Position numbers and translations under genes: made by a program. Source: Romboutsia sedimentorum (GTDB lineage Bacteria > Bacillota > Clostridia > Peptostreptococcales > Peptostreptococcaceae). From it: a DNA stretch of 64,000 nucleotides. The notes under the pieces were generated by a model, which saw nothing but the letters and a program-made list of their open reading frames with translations, was not told where the DNA came from and did not search any database. The stretch lies in NCBI RefSeq assembly GCF_030131845.1, contig NZ_JASKYM010000007.1, positions 62,001-126,000 on the forward strand. The letters are read 5' to 3'. Shown one piece after another: positions 21,132 to 29,520 of this stretch. Each line of letters begins with the position of its first letter. Within the stretch, counting starts at the first letter, position 1.

Positions 21132-22385
21132 TTATATAACTCTTTTAGCTGTTACAAATGCTGATACATAGTAAGAAGAGTTTATGTTTGTAATCTTTAC
21201 AGAATCACCTGGTTTTGGAGCGTGTATCATGTTACCTCCACCTATGTATATACCTACGTGGCTTACACTTCCAGTTCCATTAGTACTAAAGAATACTAAA
21301 TCCCCTGCTTGTAAATTCGATTTACTTACAGTTTGTCCGTATCCAGCTTGTGAACCAGATGTTCTTGGTAAATTAACTCCAGCCGCATTTCTATAAACGT
21401 ATGAAGTAAGACCTGAACAGTCAAAGCTATTAGGACCTTCTGCACCCCAAACATATGGAGAACCTAATTTAGCATAAGCTAAGTTCACTATTGCTTGAGC
21501 AGCTGATGTATTACTTGTTGGTGGGTTGTTTGAATCTTCACCTTCTGATGGTTTTTCAACAGGTTTTTGAGTTTCTCCACCGTTATTGTTATTATTTGAA
21601 TTATTATTATTCGAATTGTTATTATTCGAATTATTATTATTTGAGTTTGTATTGTTGTTTTGCTCATTGTTTGAAGTTTGGTTATCGTTCGAATTTTCAT
21701 TGTTGTTTACAGTTTGATCATCATTTGATTTTGCATCATTATTTTGATCTACATTGTTATTTGAATCAACATTGTTGTCTACAGCTTGATTATTATCTGT
21801 ATTTTCAACAACTGGAGTTTTTTCATCTTCAACAACTGGTGCTTTTTCAACTTCTATAACTGGCGCTTTATCAGCAACATATAATGATCTTATATATCCT
21901 TCTTCTTCGCCTTTCTTAACTTTCATCCAACTTCCATTATCTTCTATAACTTTTACAGGGCTTCCTATTTCTAATTCTTCTACTACTTTAGCTTCTGTAT
22001 TAGCTTCTTTTCTAAAGTTTACTTTATGTTCAGTTGTGTATCCATTAGCTTCTTTCATATCTACGAATCTTGATGGTATCCATCCTTCACCGTCAGCAAC
22101 TGATACTTTTACCCAGTCTCCTTGAGTTCCTAAAACTTTGAACTCATCTCCAGTGTAAGCTATATGTTGAACAGAACCTTGTTCTCTTACTTTTACAGCT
22201 ACGCCTTCTTTAACAGTAGCAACTTTATATGTAACGTCTTTAAATTCACCTAAATCTATAGTTGTGCTTGCGCTTTTTTCTTTATTTTCTATTTCTTTAT
22301 TTTCTATTTCATCTGCATTTGCAATCGAGTTCATTGATAAAGCCACAACTGATGCAAACATTGGTACTAATATTTTTTTCTTCAT
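21132..22385 (-). CDS. Secreted NlpC/P60 peptidoglycan hydrolase with two SH3 domains and an Asn-rich linker
   Basis: Cell-wall endopeptidase exported to the cell surface. The 417-residue protein has a signal peptide (MKKKILVPMFASVVALSMNSIANADE), two bacterial SH3 domains (about 50-110 and 115-175), repeats of APVVE/TPVVE, then an Asn-rich linker (about 195-275). A C-terminal NlpC/P60 domain follows, with catalytic Cys in DCSGLTSYVY, His in HVGIYIGGG and HAPKPGD as third site. Enzymes of this fold cut gamma-D-Glu-diaminopimelate bonds. It is a single gene. A match to the WalR box lies upstream, consistent with cell-wall stress or growth control. Confidence 0.93.
   Translation of the reverse strand: MKKKILVPMFASVVALSMNSIANADEIENKEIENKEKSASTTIDLGEFKDVTYKVATVKEGVAVKVREQGSVQHIAYTGDEFKVLGTQGDWVKVSVADGEGWIPSRFVDMKEANGYTTEHKVNFRKEANTEAKVVEELEIGSPVKVIEDNGSWMKVKKGEEEGYIRSLYVADKAPVIEVEKAPVVEDEKTPVVENTDNNQAVDNNVDSNNNVDQNNDAKSNDDQTVNNNENSNDNQTSNNEQNNNTNSNNNNSNNNNSNNNNSNNNNNGGETQKPVEKPSEGEDSNNPPTSNTSAAQAIVNLAYAKLGSPYVWGAEGPNSFDCSGLTSYVYRNAAGVNLPRTSGSQAGYGQTVSKSNLQAGDLVFFSTNGTGSVSHVGIYIGGGNMIHAPKPGDSVKITNINSSYYVSAFVTAKRVI
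21591..21650 (-). repeat. 15-bp tandem repeat encoding the Asn-Ser linker
   Basis: Four imperfect 15-bp units (ATTATT[C/T]GAATTRTT on the plus strand) encode a repeated NNNNS pattern inside the NlpC/P60 linker. Such arrays are prone to copy-number change in frame, so linker length may vary between strains. Confidence 0.75.
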
Positions 22386-22400
22386 TGATATTTTACCTCC

Positions 22401-22445
22401 AAAAATTCACCATAAGACATCTTACGTGTTATTTTTATAGGTGAA
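22401..22445 (-). promoter_or_regulatory. Leader hairpin overlapping the ribosome binding site region of the NlpC/P60 gene
   Basis: TTCACC (5' in the RNA) pairs with GGTGAA, extended by TAT/ATA-type pairs, and is followed by five T and then GGAGG. It looks like a terminator or a translation-blocking hairpin just before the start. The rest of the 374-base gap (22386-22759) holds a WalR-like box and AT-rich sequence with no gene. Confidence 0.4.
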
Positions 22446-22493
22446 GTTGTCTAGGATAAAATTTTAATACATAAAATATTCCATGAAGTCTTT

Positions 22494-22510
22494 TGTAACT
22501 TTTTTGTAAT
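22494..22510 (+). promoter_or_regulatory. WalR (YycF) box upstream of the NlpC/P60 gene
   Basis: TGTAAC-TTTTT-TGTAAT is an exact match to the WalR consensus TGTWAH-N5-TGTWAH. It lies about 115 bases before the start of a cell-wall hydrolase, the typical target class of WalRK. Orientation is opposite to the gene. Confidence 0.6.
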
Positions 22511-22759
22511 CTATCATAACATTTTATGTAGTATTCTTATATTAAGATATCGTATTCGCAAATATTTACCTTTTATAAAAATATAATAGTTTTAATTAGC
22601 TAAACTAATTATTTTATCCAATGTATCACCTAAATATACATCTTTTATCTAAGTATATATTAAGTATTGCAAAAAGTAAAGTTTTTTGAGGATTTACTTA
22701 CATATTTCAACCATTTTTAAGCATAAATTAACCATTTATGTTAATTTTTACGTTGAAAT

Positions 22760-23572
22760 TTAAACAAAATTCTTCGCTAATTTATTTATATGTATATTCA
22801 CTTTTTCTACATTAATTAGCGTTGTTTTTTCAACATTTTCTTTTATTATCTTTTGAATTTTATGAATTTCTTTTATTTGTGAAACGTCATTAATTTTAAT
22901 ATTTAAATGTATATTTATAATATTATTTGCATTAATTACCTCTAATTTGTTAATTTTTTCTACCTTATCTATCTTATCTATTTCATAATATATAATTTGT
23001 TCTATAACATTTGGATTTATGTAAAATTTACCTATATAGCTAAATGTAGGTCTTATTATAGTTTTTTCTATTATTTTACAACTATTGTTATTTTTTCTAA
23101 AGAATCGCTTTAATGAATTTATACTCATACCACTAGCTATGGGTTTTATTTCCATAGTAGGAACTGGTATTATATGATTTCCTTTTTTTCTGCATTTTCT
23201 TGCTATAGCTATTTCATTTTCACTACTTATATCTTTTATATTTATTATTTTATAAAGTTCTTTCATATCTAGCTTTTCTAATATCTGATTTATCATTTTA
23301 TTAGATGTTCCTAATACTAAGATTTTATCTATATTTTCTTGTTGAAGTTTTAATTTCACATTGTCTCTATGATTTTCATCATTAAAAATAGCCCTTTTTA
23401 CTGCTCCCATAACTGTTTTAGCTTGTTTTGCAGACACTCCAGCTATTATCTTATTTTTATGTATCAAAAGACCATCATCAATTATATACTTTATATCATT
23501 TTCATAAGCTAATTCTAATGCTTTGTAACTTTTCCCTGTTCCGCTAGTACCAACTAATGCATATATTTCCAT
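22760..23572 (-). CDS. P-loop ATPase fused to an Asp23/Gls24-like domain, function unknown
   Basis: A 270-residue protein. The N-terminal half is a P-loop NTPase with GTSGTGKSYKALELA (Walker A at about 8-15) and hydrophobic strands such as KILVLGTSNKM. It carries the segment IHKNKIIAGVSAKQAKT found in related clostridial proteins. The C-terminal part from about 185 (RPTFSYIGKFYINPNVIEQIIYYE) and its ending (VEKTTLINVEKVNIHINKL) have the pattern of Asp23/Gls24 alkaline-shock proteins. The Asp23 call is my reading, not a searched match. It is a single gene between the NlpC hydrolase and gluD; no partner is evident. A role in envelope stress is only suggested by the domain. Confidence 0.7.
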   Translation of the reverse strand: MEIYALVGTSGTGKSYKALELAYENDIKYIIDDGLLIHKNKIIAGVSAKQAKTVMGAVKRAIFNDENHRDNVKLKLQQENIDKILVLGTSNKMINQILEKLDMKELYKIINIKDISSENEIAIARKCRKKGNHIIPVPTMEIKPIASGMSINSLKRFFRKNNNSCKIIEKTIIRPTFSYIGKFYINPNVIEQIIYYEIDKIDKVEKINKLEVINANNIINIHLNIKINDVSQIKEIHKIQKIIKENVEKTTLINVEKVNIHINKLAKNFV

Positions 23573-23701
23573 ATATTTTACCTTCTTTTTAAATTTTTAG
23601 TTACATAATTATACCATTATAACTAGTATAAAATAATAAATCAAAGTATGAAAGAAAAAATATTGTACTTAGTGATGCAAAACTAAAGCATATTAATACA
23701 A

Positions 23702-23732
23702 AATAAGAAGTAGCTATGTGCCACTTCTTATT
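23702..23732 (-). terminator. Terminator after gluD
   Basis: A 10-bp perfect stem AATAAGAAGT/ACTTCTTATT with an 11-base loop just past the gluD stop. Confidence 0.75.
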
Positions 23733-23745
23733 CTTTACTTATTAA

Positions 23746-25047
23746 TTATTCAGTTGCTAATAAAGCTTTTTCTTCTACTATTTCTGTTTGAGGAGTATCA
23801 CTATACCACCCTCTCATCTTCATAGCATCTGCTATTCTCTTTATAGACATCATATATGCAGCAGTTCTCATATCTACTTCATATTCTTTTGCTAAACTCC
23901 ATATATCTTCAAATGCATCTACCATTAGTTTCTTTTGCTTTGTTTGAACTTCTTCAAATGACCAATTATATCTACTTAAATTTTGTACCCATTCAAAATA
24001 AGATACAGTAACTCCACCACTGTTAGCTAATATATCTGGAACTAAAGTTGTTCCATTTTTAGATAATATTTTATCCGCTTCTGGAGTTGTAGGTCCATTA
24101 GCACCTTCACTTATTATTTTAGCTTTTACATCTCCTGCATTTTCAGAAGTTAATTGATTTTCTAACGCACATGGCATTAATATATCTACATCCATAGTTA
24201 ATATATTATCCTCAGTATGCTCTGCTCCTTCGAATCCTTTTACTCCCCTATTAACCTTATTATACTCCATTAAAGCTTTTATATTGATTCCATTTTCATT
24301 ATATATAGTTCCAGTATGATCCCCCACTGCAACAACCTTAGCTCCTGCTTCTTCTATGTACATACCTGCATAACTTCCAACATTCCCAAAACCTTGCAAT
24401 GCTACCGTTACATTATTTAAATCTATATTTAATTTTTTGGCAGCTTCCATAGCCATTGTAGCAACTCCATATCCTGTAGCTTCTGTTCTAGCTAAAGAAC
24501 CATAGAAATCTACTGGTTTACCTGTAAATACACCTGGTTGGAATTCTCCTGTAGCTTGAGCATACTCGTCTACCATCCAAGACATTATTTGTCCATTTGT
24601 ATTAACATCTGGAGCTGGTATATCTTCTTTCTCACCTATAATTGGTGCTATTGCTCTTGCAAATCCTCTAGCTATTTTTTCTAACTCAGTTTGTGAGTAA
24701 TCTCTTGGATCAATAGCCATTCCACCTTTTCCACCACCATATGGAATTCCTACTACTGAACATTTAAATGTCATCCATGTTGATAAGGCTTTAACCTCGT
24801 CCATACATACAGCTGGATGGAATCTTAATCCACCCTTAAAAGGTCCACATGCATTGTTATGTTGAGATCTATATCCTGTAAAAGATTTAGTCGTACCATC
24901 ATCCATCTTAACTGGGAATGATACTTCCATAACTCTCATTGGATTTTTCAATATTTCATATACTGCTGGATCTGCACCTAGTTTGTCGCATGCATGTTTA
25001 ACCTGTTCTCTTGCTATTTCTAATACATTCAAAGTTTTTTCTGCCAT
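23746..25047 (-). CDS. gluD: NAD-dependent glutamate dehydrogenase
   Basis: Interconverts glutamate and 2-oxoglutarate with ammonia; in amino-acid fermenters it mainly deaminates glutamate. The 433-residue protein has the substrate motif PFKGGLRFHP, the catalytic lysine in GIPYGGGKGGMAIDP, and a Rossmann domain with ALQGFGNVGSYAG. It resembles Clostridioides difficile GluD. It is a single gene flanked by a promoter (TATAAT near 25120) and a terminator. A small leader hairpin (AGTTC/GAACT) lies just after the likely transcription start. Confidence 0.96.
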   Translation of the reverse strand: MAEKTLNVLEIAREQVKHACDKLGADPAVYEILKNPMRVMEVSFPVKMDDGTTKSFTGYRSQHNNACGPFKGGLRFHPAVCMDEVKALSTWMTFKCSVVGIPYGGGKGGMAIDPRDYSQTELEKIARGFARAIAPIIGEKEDIPAPDVNTNGQIMSWMVDEYAQATGEFQPGVFTGKPVDFYGSLARTEATGYGVATMAMEAAKKLNIDLNNVTVALQGFGNVGSYAGMYIEEAGAKVVAVGDHTGTIYNENGINIKALMEYNKVNRGVKGFEGAEHTEDNILTMDVDILMPCALENQLTSENAGDVKAKIISEGANGPTTPEADKILSKNGTTLVPDILANSGGVTVSYFEWVQNLSRYNWSFEEVQTKQKKLMVDAFEDIWSLAKEYEVDMRTAAYMMSIKRIADAMKMRGWYSDTPQTEIVEEKALLATE

Positions 25048-25296
25048 TTTGAAGCCCCCTAAAAATGCTATATTATTATTAATCTCTAGTTCAGAAAACC
25101 CTTTCCCCGAACTTATGATTTGATTATACCATAATTTTTTTAATTTGGTTAATTTTAAAATTGTTTATTTTTTAACTAAAAAAAATTGAACTATTCCCTA
25201 TCAAGTAGACTATTTATAATTTCTACTTAAACAGGGTCAAGTCCAATTTTAACTATCTACCATAAAGGGAACATCTCAAATAAGTTATTCTTTTTT

Positions 25297-25566
25297 TTAT
25301 TTATTAAATTTTTCAATTAGTTCATTTAAGCAATTTCTGCACATAGGAAAATTTTTGTGATAAATAATATCTTCTTGGCTATCACAAAAATTACAATTAA
25401 TTATACTTTTTTCAACTTGTATATAATTTTTAAATAATTTTATATTGACTACTTGATTATCTTGAAAATTTAATGCATTTCTCATCTCCTTTGGTAGAAC
25501 AAGTCTACCTAAACTGTCAATAGCACGTTCTACGCCTACGGATAAATCTTTAGAATTGTTGTTCAT
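25297..25566 (-). CDS. AbrB/MazE-type DNA-binding regulator with a C-terminal zinc-ribbon-like tail
   Basis: An 89-residue protein. The N-terminal swapped-hairpin DNA-binding domain reads VGVERAIDSLGRLVLPKEMRNAL, as in AbrB and SpoVT. The C-terminal half carries two Cys pairs, CNFC and CRNC, spaced for one metal site. I choose the ATG at 25566, five bases after GGAGG; the GTG four codons upstream lies over that site. Single gene; its target is unknown. Similar small AbrB proteins act in transition-state or sporulation control. Confidence 0.85.
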   Translation of the reverse strand: MNNNSKDLSVGVERAIDSLGRLVLPKEMRNALNFQDNQVVNIKLFKNYIQVEKSIINCNFCDSQEDIIYHKNFPMCRNCLNELIEKFNK

Positions 25567-25653
25567 TACTACCTCCACAAATTAATTAATCTATTTACTT
25601 CATTTTATTGGATATTTATGTAAAAGTAACTGGAAATAATTACATCTTATCTA

Positions 25654-25704
25654 TATTGTCATATATTTATATAAACAACGAATTTATATAGATATATGAC
25701 AATA
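25654..25704. repeat. Long imperfect hairpin, 22-bp arms
   Basis: TATTGTCATATATTTATATA and its continuation pair with the complement ending ATATATGACAATA across a seven-base loop; the single mismatch becomes a G-U pair if transcribed on the plus strand. It lies in the gene-free gap 25567-25911, which holds three palindromic elements and a terminator. Confidence 0.75.
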
Positions 25705-25751
25705 TACTAAATGAAAATGTTTTTATAGTTTGAAAAATTAAATTTTAAGAG

Positions 25752-25807
25752 CTAATAAATAAGTAAATAATGTCTCGTTTGCGTGACATCATTTACTTAT
25801 TTATTAG
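25752..25807. repeat. Long hairpin, 23-bp arms, enclosing a TGTC-N10-GACA palindrome
   Basis: CTAATAAATAAGTAAAT plus AATGTC pairs with GACATCATTTACTTATTTATTAG with one mismatch and a ten-base loop TCGTTTGCGT. It is followed by five T on the plus strand, so it could also act as a terminator. Confidence 0.8.
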
Positions 25808-25833
25808 TTTTTCATTGTCCTGTTTGCGTGACA
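25771..25833. repeat. Two direct copies of TGTC-YYGTTTGCGT-GACA
   Basis: The 18-base element at 25771-25788 (loop TCGTTTGCGT) recurs at 25816-25833 (loop CTGTTTGCGT), 45 bases apart. The loop, not just the arms, is conserved, which suggests a recognised site. The element's function is unknown. Confidence 0.75.
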
Positions 25834-25867
25834 TTTATATTTAAATATTTTTAGTTTTATATAATAA

Positions 25868-25891
25868 AATGGAGGGCAATTGCCCTCCATT
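25868..25891 (-). terminator. Terminator after the cooS-cooF-oxidoreductase operon
   Basis: A perfect 24-base palindrome AATGGAGGGCAA/TTGCCCTCCATT, the most G+C-rich hairpin in the area, just past the last gene of the operon. Confidence 0.8.
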
Positions 25892-25911
25892 ACTTATAGT
25901 GTTTTTTAAAT

Positions 25912-27180
25912 TTAAACGTTATAGCAAAACTCTCCATTTTCTTTAAGAGCTAAAAAATCTGCATAACCTACATCAAATATTCTGTTTTCTAAATCAGGTA
26001 TCTCTATTTTATTTTGTATTAAATAAGCAAGGGTACCAGTATATGATATGTCACCTTGAGCAACTACACCATAAATAATATTATCTTTATATATGAATTT
26101 TTTATAGTTTTCTTTATCACATCTAGTTACTACTTTATAACTATCGTCTATTGGATGAGTTATTCCTAATGATACAGTAGCAATGCCCATAAAATTCATA
26201 CTATTTTTTTGAGAGAAACTATCTCCTATTTCTCTTTCAAATCCAGCCATATTATAAGCTGCTGTAATACCTTGTTTTACAGCCAATGGCCATATAGCAT
26301 TTTTGCCTACAACATCACCTGCTGCATATATATCCTTTTGAGTTGTTTCACATTTATCATTTATAACTATACCTCTGTCATAATCTATATTTGTGTCTTT
26401 TATAAAATCTGCATTTGGTTTAACCCCTGTAGCCACAACAATCATGTCACACTCTATTATTTTTCCATCTTTTAGCACAATTCCATTTACATCGTTATTT
26501 TCTTTCATAGATATTTCTTCAATAGAAACATTTTGATATAATTTTACACCTGCTTCTGTTAATTTATTTTCATATGTCATGGCACAATGTTTATCTAATT
26601 GTTTATTAAGTATAAAGTCTCCAGTATTAACTAAACACAATTCAAGGTTTTTATATTCTAATAGCCCGACAAGTGCATCTATTCCAACCAATCCAGCGCC
26701 TATTACTGCTACCTTTTTAGAATTAATTGCTTTTTCTTTTATTTTATACACATCTTCTATATTTCTTAGTGGGTATACATAGTTTGCTTCCCTTAAGTTT
26801 TTTATAGGAGGTATAAAAGCTGATGCTCCAGTTGCTATTAAAAGCTTTTTATATTCTATTATTTGGTCTTTAGTTTCTACTGATTTTATATTTGAATTTA
26901 TGTTTAAAACTTCTTTTTTATTTATCCACTTTATATTATTGTCACTAAAAAAGTTTTCATCTACAAAGTTAATATCTTCTGTACTTTTATGATTAGATAT
27001 AACATGATGAAGCATACAACGAGAATATACTTTTTCATCTTTTGATATAACCACTATACTAGCTTCTTTATCTAATTCTCTAAGTGTTTTAGCTGCATTT
27101 ATTCCAGCTGCACTAGCTCCTAAAATCATATAATCAATAGTATTTTTAGACTTAAATATATTTAAAATTTTATCTAACAT
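25912..27180 (-). CDS. FAD/NAD(P)-dependent pyridine-nucleotide oxidoreductase of the CO dehydrogenase operon
   Basis: A flavoprotein of about 422 residues in the NADH oxidase/nitrite reductase-like family. It has an FAD dinucleotide fold near the start (YMILGASAAGINAAKTLRE), a redox-type loop VYSRCMLHHVI, an NAD fold KKVAVIGAGLVGIDALVGLL, and IYAAGDVVG for flavin binding. I place the start at the ATG at 27180 after AAGGGGGA; it overlaps the cooF end by seven bases. With CooS and CooF it forms a known cooS-cooF-FNOR arrangement in which electrons from CO oxidation pass through CooF to NAD(P). The direction in vivo is inferred. Confidence 0.88.
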   Translation of the reverse strand: MLDKILNIFKSKNTIDYMILGASAAGINAAKTLRELDKEASIVVISKDEKVYSRCMLHHVISNHKSTEDINFVDENFFSDNNIKWINKKEVLNINSNIKSVETKDQIIEYKKLLIATGASAFIPPIKNLREANYVYPLRNIEDVYKIKEKAINSKKVAVIGAGLVGIDALVGLLEYKNLELCLVNTGDFILNKQLDKHCAMTYENKLTEAGVKLYQNVSIEEISMKENNDVNGIVLKDGKIIECDMIVVATGVKPNADFIKDTNIDYDRGIVINDKCETTQKDIYAAGDVVGKNAIWPLAVKQGITAAYNMAGFEREIGDSFSQKNSMNFMGIATVSLGITHPIDDSYKVVTRCDKENYKKFIYKDNIIYGVVAQGDISYTGTLAYLIQNKIEIPDLENRIFDVGYADFLALKENGEFCYNV

Positions 27181-27626
27181 ATAGCATCCCCCTTTTGTAA
27201 CTCTAATGCTCCACTTGGACAGTTTGCTACACATTTAGGATATTCTTCATCTTTACATAAATCACATTTTAATACTACTTGCTTAGTTCTATCATCTACT
27301 TTAAGAACTCCATAAGGGCAAGACATTACGCACATATAACAAGAACCGCATTTCTTTTCATTATATGATACTATCTCACTTTCTTTATCTTTGACCATAG
27401 CTCCACTCATACAAGTTAATACACATTCTGGTTCGTCACAATGTCTACAAATTATAGGTACAGGTTTATTATCTTTGTCTAATTCTATATGTCCTCTGCC
27501 ATCATTATCTATATTTTCTAAATTAAGAGTATATATATCGTCGCTATCACTATGCTTTAACATACAAGATAAAACACAGTTTTTACATCCAGTACATAAT
27601 TCTTTATTTATCAATATTCTATGCAT
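27174..27626 (-). CDS. cooF: CooF-type iron-sulfur electron transfer protein
   Basis: A 150-residue polyferredoxin-like protein with four cysteine clusters (CTGCKNCVLSCMLKH, CRHCDEPECVLTCMSGA, CGSCYMCVMSCPYG, CDLCKDEEYPKCVANCP), enough for four [4Fe-4S] centres. It carries electrons away from CO dehydrogenase. It overlaps cooS by eight bases and the flavoprotein gene by seven, so all three are made together. Confidence 0.93.
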   Translation of the reverse strand: MHRILINKELCTGCKNCVLSCMLKHSDSDDIYTLNLENIDNDGRGHIELDKDNKPVPIICRHCDEPECVLTCMSGAMVKDKESEIVSYNEKKCGSCYMCVMSCPYGVLKVDDRTKQVVLKCDLCKDEEYPKCVANCPSGALELQKGDAIC

Positions 27627-29520
27627 AGCATTCCACTTCCTTTAATCCTAATTTTTGTCTTCTATCTATTATAATTTCTTCTAATTGATCTGCTGAAGAT
27701 TTAGGGTCTGGATTAATAATAATGTGGCCGCCTGTTAAGTCTTTTAATTTTTCTGTTAAAACTTCTGTTACTAATTTTCCACCTGTTATAAATGGAGGTA
27801 ATGCTAAATGAAGCGGTAAACCTAATGCTAATCCAAATGCTCCATCAGCTAGTGCTTGTTCTTCTAACCATTGTGGTGCTGATAAAACTAATGGTAATTG
27901 TGGTAAATCTATTCCAAGTTCAGCTGCTAATTCAGTTGCAACTATCTCTAATCTTCCTATTGCTAAACATGGTCCAAAGTTTAATACTGGTGGTATACCT
28001 AGTGACTTGCAAACTTCTTTTAAGTTATCTCCTGCTAAATCTTCTGATCCTGGAGACATAAGCCCTACATTTTCAAGTCCTCCTGTTGAACATCCTGCTG
28101 ATAAAACTAATATATCTTTTTTAATTAAAGCTTTAGTTAATTCAACTGTGTTTACATCATGACCTCCAGCTGTCATATTTGAACATCCAACTACAGCTGC
28201 TATCCCTTTTATTTTACTTTCTGCAATTAATCCTATAAGTGGCTTCCATGAATCTCCTAAGAATGCTTTTAAATTCTTTTCACTTACTCCTGTTAAAGAT
28301 TGTTCATATCCATGATCCTTTGGTATATCTATTTCAACTACACTTCTTCTTTCTTTGTATGATTCTAATGATTTGTTTATTAATTCAGTACTTATTGCTT
28401 CTAAGTTTTCTCTATCAAATTTAACATACTCTGCATTAGCTTTTTTAGCTACATCATCCAAACAAACCATCTTAACTTTGTATTTATCTGCTATTGGTTC
28501 AAGCCCTGGTATTGTACAGTTAAACTCTGATAATACTATATCTATAGCCCCAGTTGATAGTACAGCTTCACTTGTAAAGTTGTTTCCTGCATGACCTGCA
28601 AATACTTCTTGGTAATGTTCACCTCTTAATTGTAAATCTTGACCAACACAAGTACATCCTACTAACTTAAATCCTTTTGCTCCTGCTTCTTTGGCCATAG
28701 CTACTACATCTGCATCTTTTAATCTATCTTGGAAATGAGAGAATGTTGAATGTTGGTGACCTGTTATCATTATATTAATATAATCTTCATCAATTACATT
28801 AAACCCTACTGGAGCCATTCTTATAACTGGTTCTCCTAACATAACATCATTTAAAAGATTTGTTAATGTAAGTCCATATAAACCTGTTGATATTCCCAAG
28901 TTCAAGCAATTAACTAACATATCTACTGGGTCACTACTTAAGTTAGTTGAAGATTTTACTATAGCATCAAATACTTCTGATTTAGCTCCACCTGGCATTA
29001 TCCCTAATTCTTTCCATTTCTTAACTCTTGGTGCATATGCTATTTTTTCAACAAGTTCCATTTTTTCATCTCTTGGTTTATATAAATCATTTATAACTTT
29101 TTCAGCTACTTTTATACACATCTTATGACTATCGTTTTCCTCTATTTCAAACATCTCACCTAAATTTCTTAGAGCATTTATGCCTTTTATATTCCCTTTA
29201 GTTTCCCCTAGATGTTTTAAATTTCTTGCTGTATTTTCAACTACATGCAAATAACAAGCTGAACCTGATGCTACAGCTCTTAAAAAGTTTCTTGCTACTA
29301 TTGTGTCTGCATCTGCTCCACATACCCCTTTTGGTGATTTAGGCGTTACTCTACATGGTCCATTTGCACACAATCTACAACATACCCCTTGAAGTCCAAA
29401 TCCACATTTAACCTTTTGATCTTCAGTTCTGTGAAAAGATGTTTCTACATCCTTAGACGCAACAAATTTTTCTAATTTCTTATCTGCACTCTCACACATT
29501 TTACAAGTATTACAAGACAT
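27619..29520 (-). CDS. cooS: Anaerobic nickel carbon monoxide dehydrogenase, catalytic subunit
   Basis: Oxidises CO to CO2 (or the reverse) at the Ni-Fe-S C-cluster. At 633 residues it has the family length. The N-terminal cysteines for the B and D clusters appear in SCNTCKMC and CGFGLQGVCCRLCANGPCR; C-cluster ligands lie in HQHSTFSH, VGCTCVGQD, GCSNMTAGG and GPCLAIGR. First gene of cooS-cooF-flavoprotein. No CooC maturation factor or acetyl-CoA synthase gene is in this window, so it may act as a stand-alone CO dehydrogenase here. Start ATG follows AAGGGGGAA. Confidence 0.96.
   Translation of the reverse strand: MSCNTCKMCESADKKLEKFVASKDVETSFHRTEDQKVKCGFGLQGVCCRLCANGPCRVTPKSPKGVCGADADTIVARNFLRAVASGSACYLHVVENTARNLKHLGETKGNIKGINALRNLGEMFEIEENDSHKMCIKVAEKVINDLYKPRDEKMELVEKIAYAPRVKKWKELGIMPGGAKSEVFDAIVKSSTNLSSDPVDMLVNCLNLGISTGLYGLTLTNLLNDVMLGEPVIRMAPVGFNVIDEDYINIMITGHQHSTFSHFQDRLKDADVVAMAKEAGAKGFKLVGCTCVGQDLQLRGEHYQEVFAGHAGNNFTSEAVLSTGAIDIVLSEFNCTIPGLEPIADKYKVKMVCLDDVAKKANAEYVKFDRENLEAISTELINKSLESYKERRSVVEIDIPKDHGYEQSLTGVSEKNLKAFLGDSWKPLIGLIAESKIKGIAAVVGCSNMTAGGHDVNTVELTKALIKKDILVLSAGCSTGGLENVGLMSPGSEDLAGDNLKEVCKSLGIPPVLNFGPCLAIGRLEIVATELAAELGIDLPQLPLVLSAPQWLEEQALADGAFGLALGLPLHLALPPFITGGKLVTEVLTEKLKDLTGGHIIINPDPKSSADQLEEIIIDRRQKLGLKEVECYA

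Noticed and set aside
21488-21859. Open frames in other phases across the Asn-rich linker
   Set aside because: They come from the low-complexity repeat read in other frames, with no ribosome binding sites or family motifs.
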